Assembly: GCA_002340255.1 (NCBI GenBank)
Contig: DDLS01000147.1
Span: forward strand, 1 to 33,396
Source: Cyanobacteria bacterium UBA2566
Lineage (GTDB): Bacteria; Cyanobacteriota; Cyanobacteriia; Cyanobacteriales; Desertifilaceae
DNA length: 33,396 bases
Reading direction: 5' to 3'
Shown here piece after piece: positions 32,124 through 33,396 of this stretch (position 1 is its first letter; each line of letters starts with the position of its first letter). The notes below the pieces were generated by a model. That model made no database searches, was not told the DNA's origin, and saw only the letters and a list, made by a program, of their open reading frames with translations. A program made the translations under genes and the position numbers.

Positions 32124-32297
32124 TTTGCATCTCCTTTTCAGGTTAAACTGCTGAAACTCCCATTATTTCAGAGTTTCACTGGATTATTCTAATCTCTGTC
32201 ATCCCCATATGGATCGGCCAAACCTTTAATTTCTATGGATTTCAGGATTTTCTTCACAAATCATGCCGAAATAGTATCCTGTGATACCATTTTTAGG

Positions 32298-32370
32298 GAA
32301 TAGGCAGATGGGGAGATCAAGAGATCGGCAAGATCCTCATCTGCTTATTACCTATTACCCATTACCCAAT
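32298..32370. repeat. Heptamer-tract hairpin between HU and the RTX-like gene
   Basis: AATAGGCAGATGGGG (from about 32300) pairs with the complement of CCTCATCTGCTTATT (to about 32349), with GATC near both inner ends. ACCTATTACCCATTACCC heptamers follow. It is downstream of the minus-strand RTX-like gene and may end its transcript. The 32160-32280 interval should hold the HU promoter but shows no clear boxes to me. Confidence 0.55.
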
Positions 32371-32374
32371 TGCG

Positions 32375-33396
32375 TCAATAGACAAAAATATTAGTATTGC
32401 TAAAGTTACTCACCGAGGGACGACCGGGAGCGTTGAGAACTGCTAGGGGTTGATTATTGGCGATACCGCCAGCCGCCGAGCCATTGGCATCAAAGAACAA
32501 GTTGCCTTGGGAATCGTAAATAAAGCGCAACTGGTCACCATTGGCAGCATTCTGATAAGCACTCGGAGGGCTAGCCGGATTAAAGACAGAATTAGACAAG
32601 AATAACTGTCCTTGAGACAATTGTCCCGCTGTTAGACCTGCACCAAAGGTCTGAGCATTGACCAAAATCACACTACTATTGCCAAAGCCTTGAATAACAT
32701 CCCCTCCTTCATTCAGGGCAGTATACACATAATAATCTTGCCCAGATACTCCATTCAGGGTATCGGCCCCCTGTCCTCCAAAGAACAAGTCGCTAGAGCT
32801 ATTCCCTCGGAAGTTTTCCGATAGGGTTGTACCGGCAACCAAACTCCCCGTAATGGGAGTAGGAACTGCCGGTGCAGTTAATCGAGCAACACCTGCTCCT
32901 GTAGGATCGGGAGGAATGGTAAATCGTAGGGTGGTATTCTGAGTAACACTTAAGCTAGCTTCATCATATTTACCGGGAGCGACAATAATCGTATCTTGAC
33001 CGGATACATTGCCGCTTGCGGGAAAACTGTCATTCCGATTATTTCTAAGGATTGGATCGCTGCTGGCTGCGCCCACAGTGGTATAGACATTAATCGTTGC
33101 TTCTTCTGATACTCTGCCCCCGGTATTCGTCGAGCGTACTACCAAGCCAAACGGCCCATTGCCACCCGGAGCGCTGTTGAGGGTAATATTCCCATTGTTA
33201 CTGATACTAAAGTTAGTGGTAGAAGCACCTCCAGTAACGCGGGAAATTTCATAGGATTGAATCCCGGAATTATCTGAGGATCGGATTTGCCCAATTACTG
33301 TTCCGGGTTGGGTGGCATCAATGCCACTGTCATTACTAACCGTCAGCACTTCTCCACCGACTAATTGGGGAGGGGTGGGTCGTTGGTTGCTGGGGG
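32375..33396 (-). CDS. RTX/cadherin-like surface or secreted protein, 3' part
   Basis: The frame is open through the window edge at 33396, so the N-terminus lies outside; GTG at 33349 is an internal codon, not the start. About 340 residues are visible. The first part (GTVIGQIRSSDNSGIQSYEI, then FSISNNGNITLNSAPG) looks like a cadherin-type or similar beta-sandwich repeat. A RTX-like nonapeptide element GGQGADTLNG follows, then DYYVYTALNEGGDVIQGF and a C-terminal domain ending NIFVY. Such proteins are calcium-binding and often exported by type I secretion; the C-terminal domain resembles those of cyanobacterial hemolysin-type proteins. The specific function is unknown. Confidence 0.7.
   Translation of the reverse strand, partial: PSNQRPTPPQLVGGEVLTVSNDSGIDATQPGTVIGQIRSSDNSGIQSYEISRVTGGASTTNFSISNNGNITLNSAPGGNGPFGLVVRSTNTGGRVSEEATINVYTTVGAASSDPILRNNRNDSFPASGNVSGQDTIIVAPGKYDEASLSVTQNTTLRFTIPPDPTGAGVARLTAPAVPTPITGSLVAGTTLSENFRGNSSSDLFFGGQGADTLNGVSGQDYYVYTALNEGGDVIQGFGNSSVILVNAQTFGAGLTAGQLSQGQLFLSNSVFNPASPPSAYQNAANGDQLRFIYDSQGNLFFDANGSAAGGIANNQPLAVLNAPGRPSVSNFSNTNIFVY

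Noticed and set aside
1..33396. High frequency of GCGATCGC
   Set aside because: This is the well-known HIP1 octamer of cyanobacteria, useful for identifying the organism type but not new.

Overview
The window is cyanobacterial DNA. The octamer GCGATCGC (HIP1) occurs about 40 times by eye in 33.4 kb. Several genes also belong to cyanobacterial families: a DnaK3-type chaperone with an adjacent J-protein, the MntCAB manganese transporter, a fused Bgt-type amino-acid transporter, a fused FAD-oxidoreductase/SelD protein and an Ssl1498-type light-harvesting-like protein. The many intergenic foldback repeats and CCCTATT-type heptamer tracts suggest a repeat-rich genome, possibly filamentous. I cannot name the species. 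I saw no rRNA, tRNA or CRISPR array.

Layout. 1-4500: a DUF433/DUF5615 toxin-antitoxin-like pair, a small repeat-containing protein, mutS2, then a gene-poor stretch with inverted repeats and a deletion-fused VapBC remnant. 4679-8047: dnaK3 and a J-protein. 8075-9598: a HindVP-family restriction endonuclease followed by a cytosine methyltransferase gene cut off after motif IV. 9585-14360: a fused oxidoreductase/SelD-like protein on the minus strand, then a divergent two-gene amino-acid ABC transporter separated by a perfect hairpin. 14723-20020: a fermentation/anaerobic group (methyltransferase, cupin, YwiC-like membrane protein, pyruvate formate-lyase and its activase). 20202-23352: a sodium:solute symporter and a phytase-like lipoprotein. 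23618-30693: two metal ABC transporters. One is ZnuCB-like, behind a Fur/Zur-type box and without its binding protein. The other is MntCAB, with a PepSY membrane-protein gene between mntA and mntB. A light-harvesting-like gene and a NikK-like periplasmic protein lie between the two transporters. 30758-33396: a CobD-like PLP enzyme, HU and the 3' part of an RTX-like protein, all on the minus strand.

The strongest observations are these. (1) I found no GRCGYC site anywhere in the window, although about 25-33 are expected. GRCGYC is the site assigned to the HindVP family, whose endonuclease gene is intact here while its methyltransferase is truncated. (2) A 30-bp palindromic repeat sits in frame inside mutS2, just before Walker B, and a 27/30-identical copy serves as an intergenic terminator-like hairpin. 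(3) A 7-bp hairpin lies exactly between a near-perfect Shine-Dalgarno and the pflB start, reducing the effective spacing from 34 to 6 nt. (4) The mntA-mntB junction carries a decayed copy of the mntA 3' end, which records how the PepSY gene came to lie there. (5) The SelD half of the fusion has lost its recognisable catalytic motifs. (6) Several foldback repeat families are present, including a nested pair and an exactly 56-bp unit seen three times.
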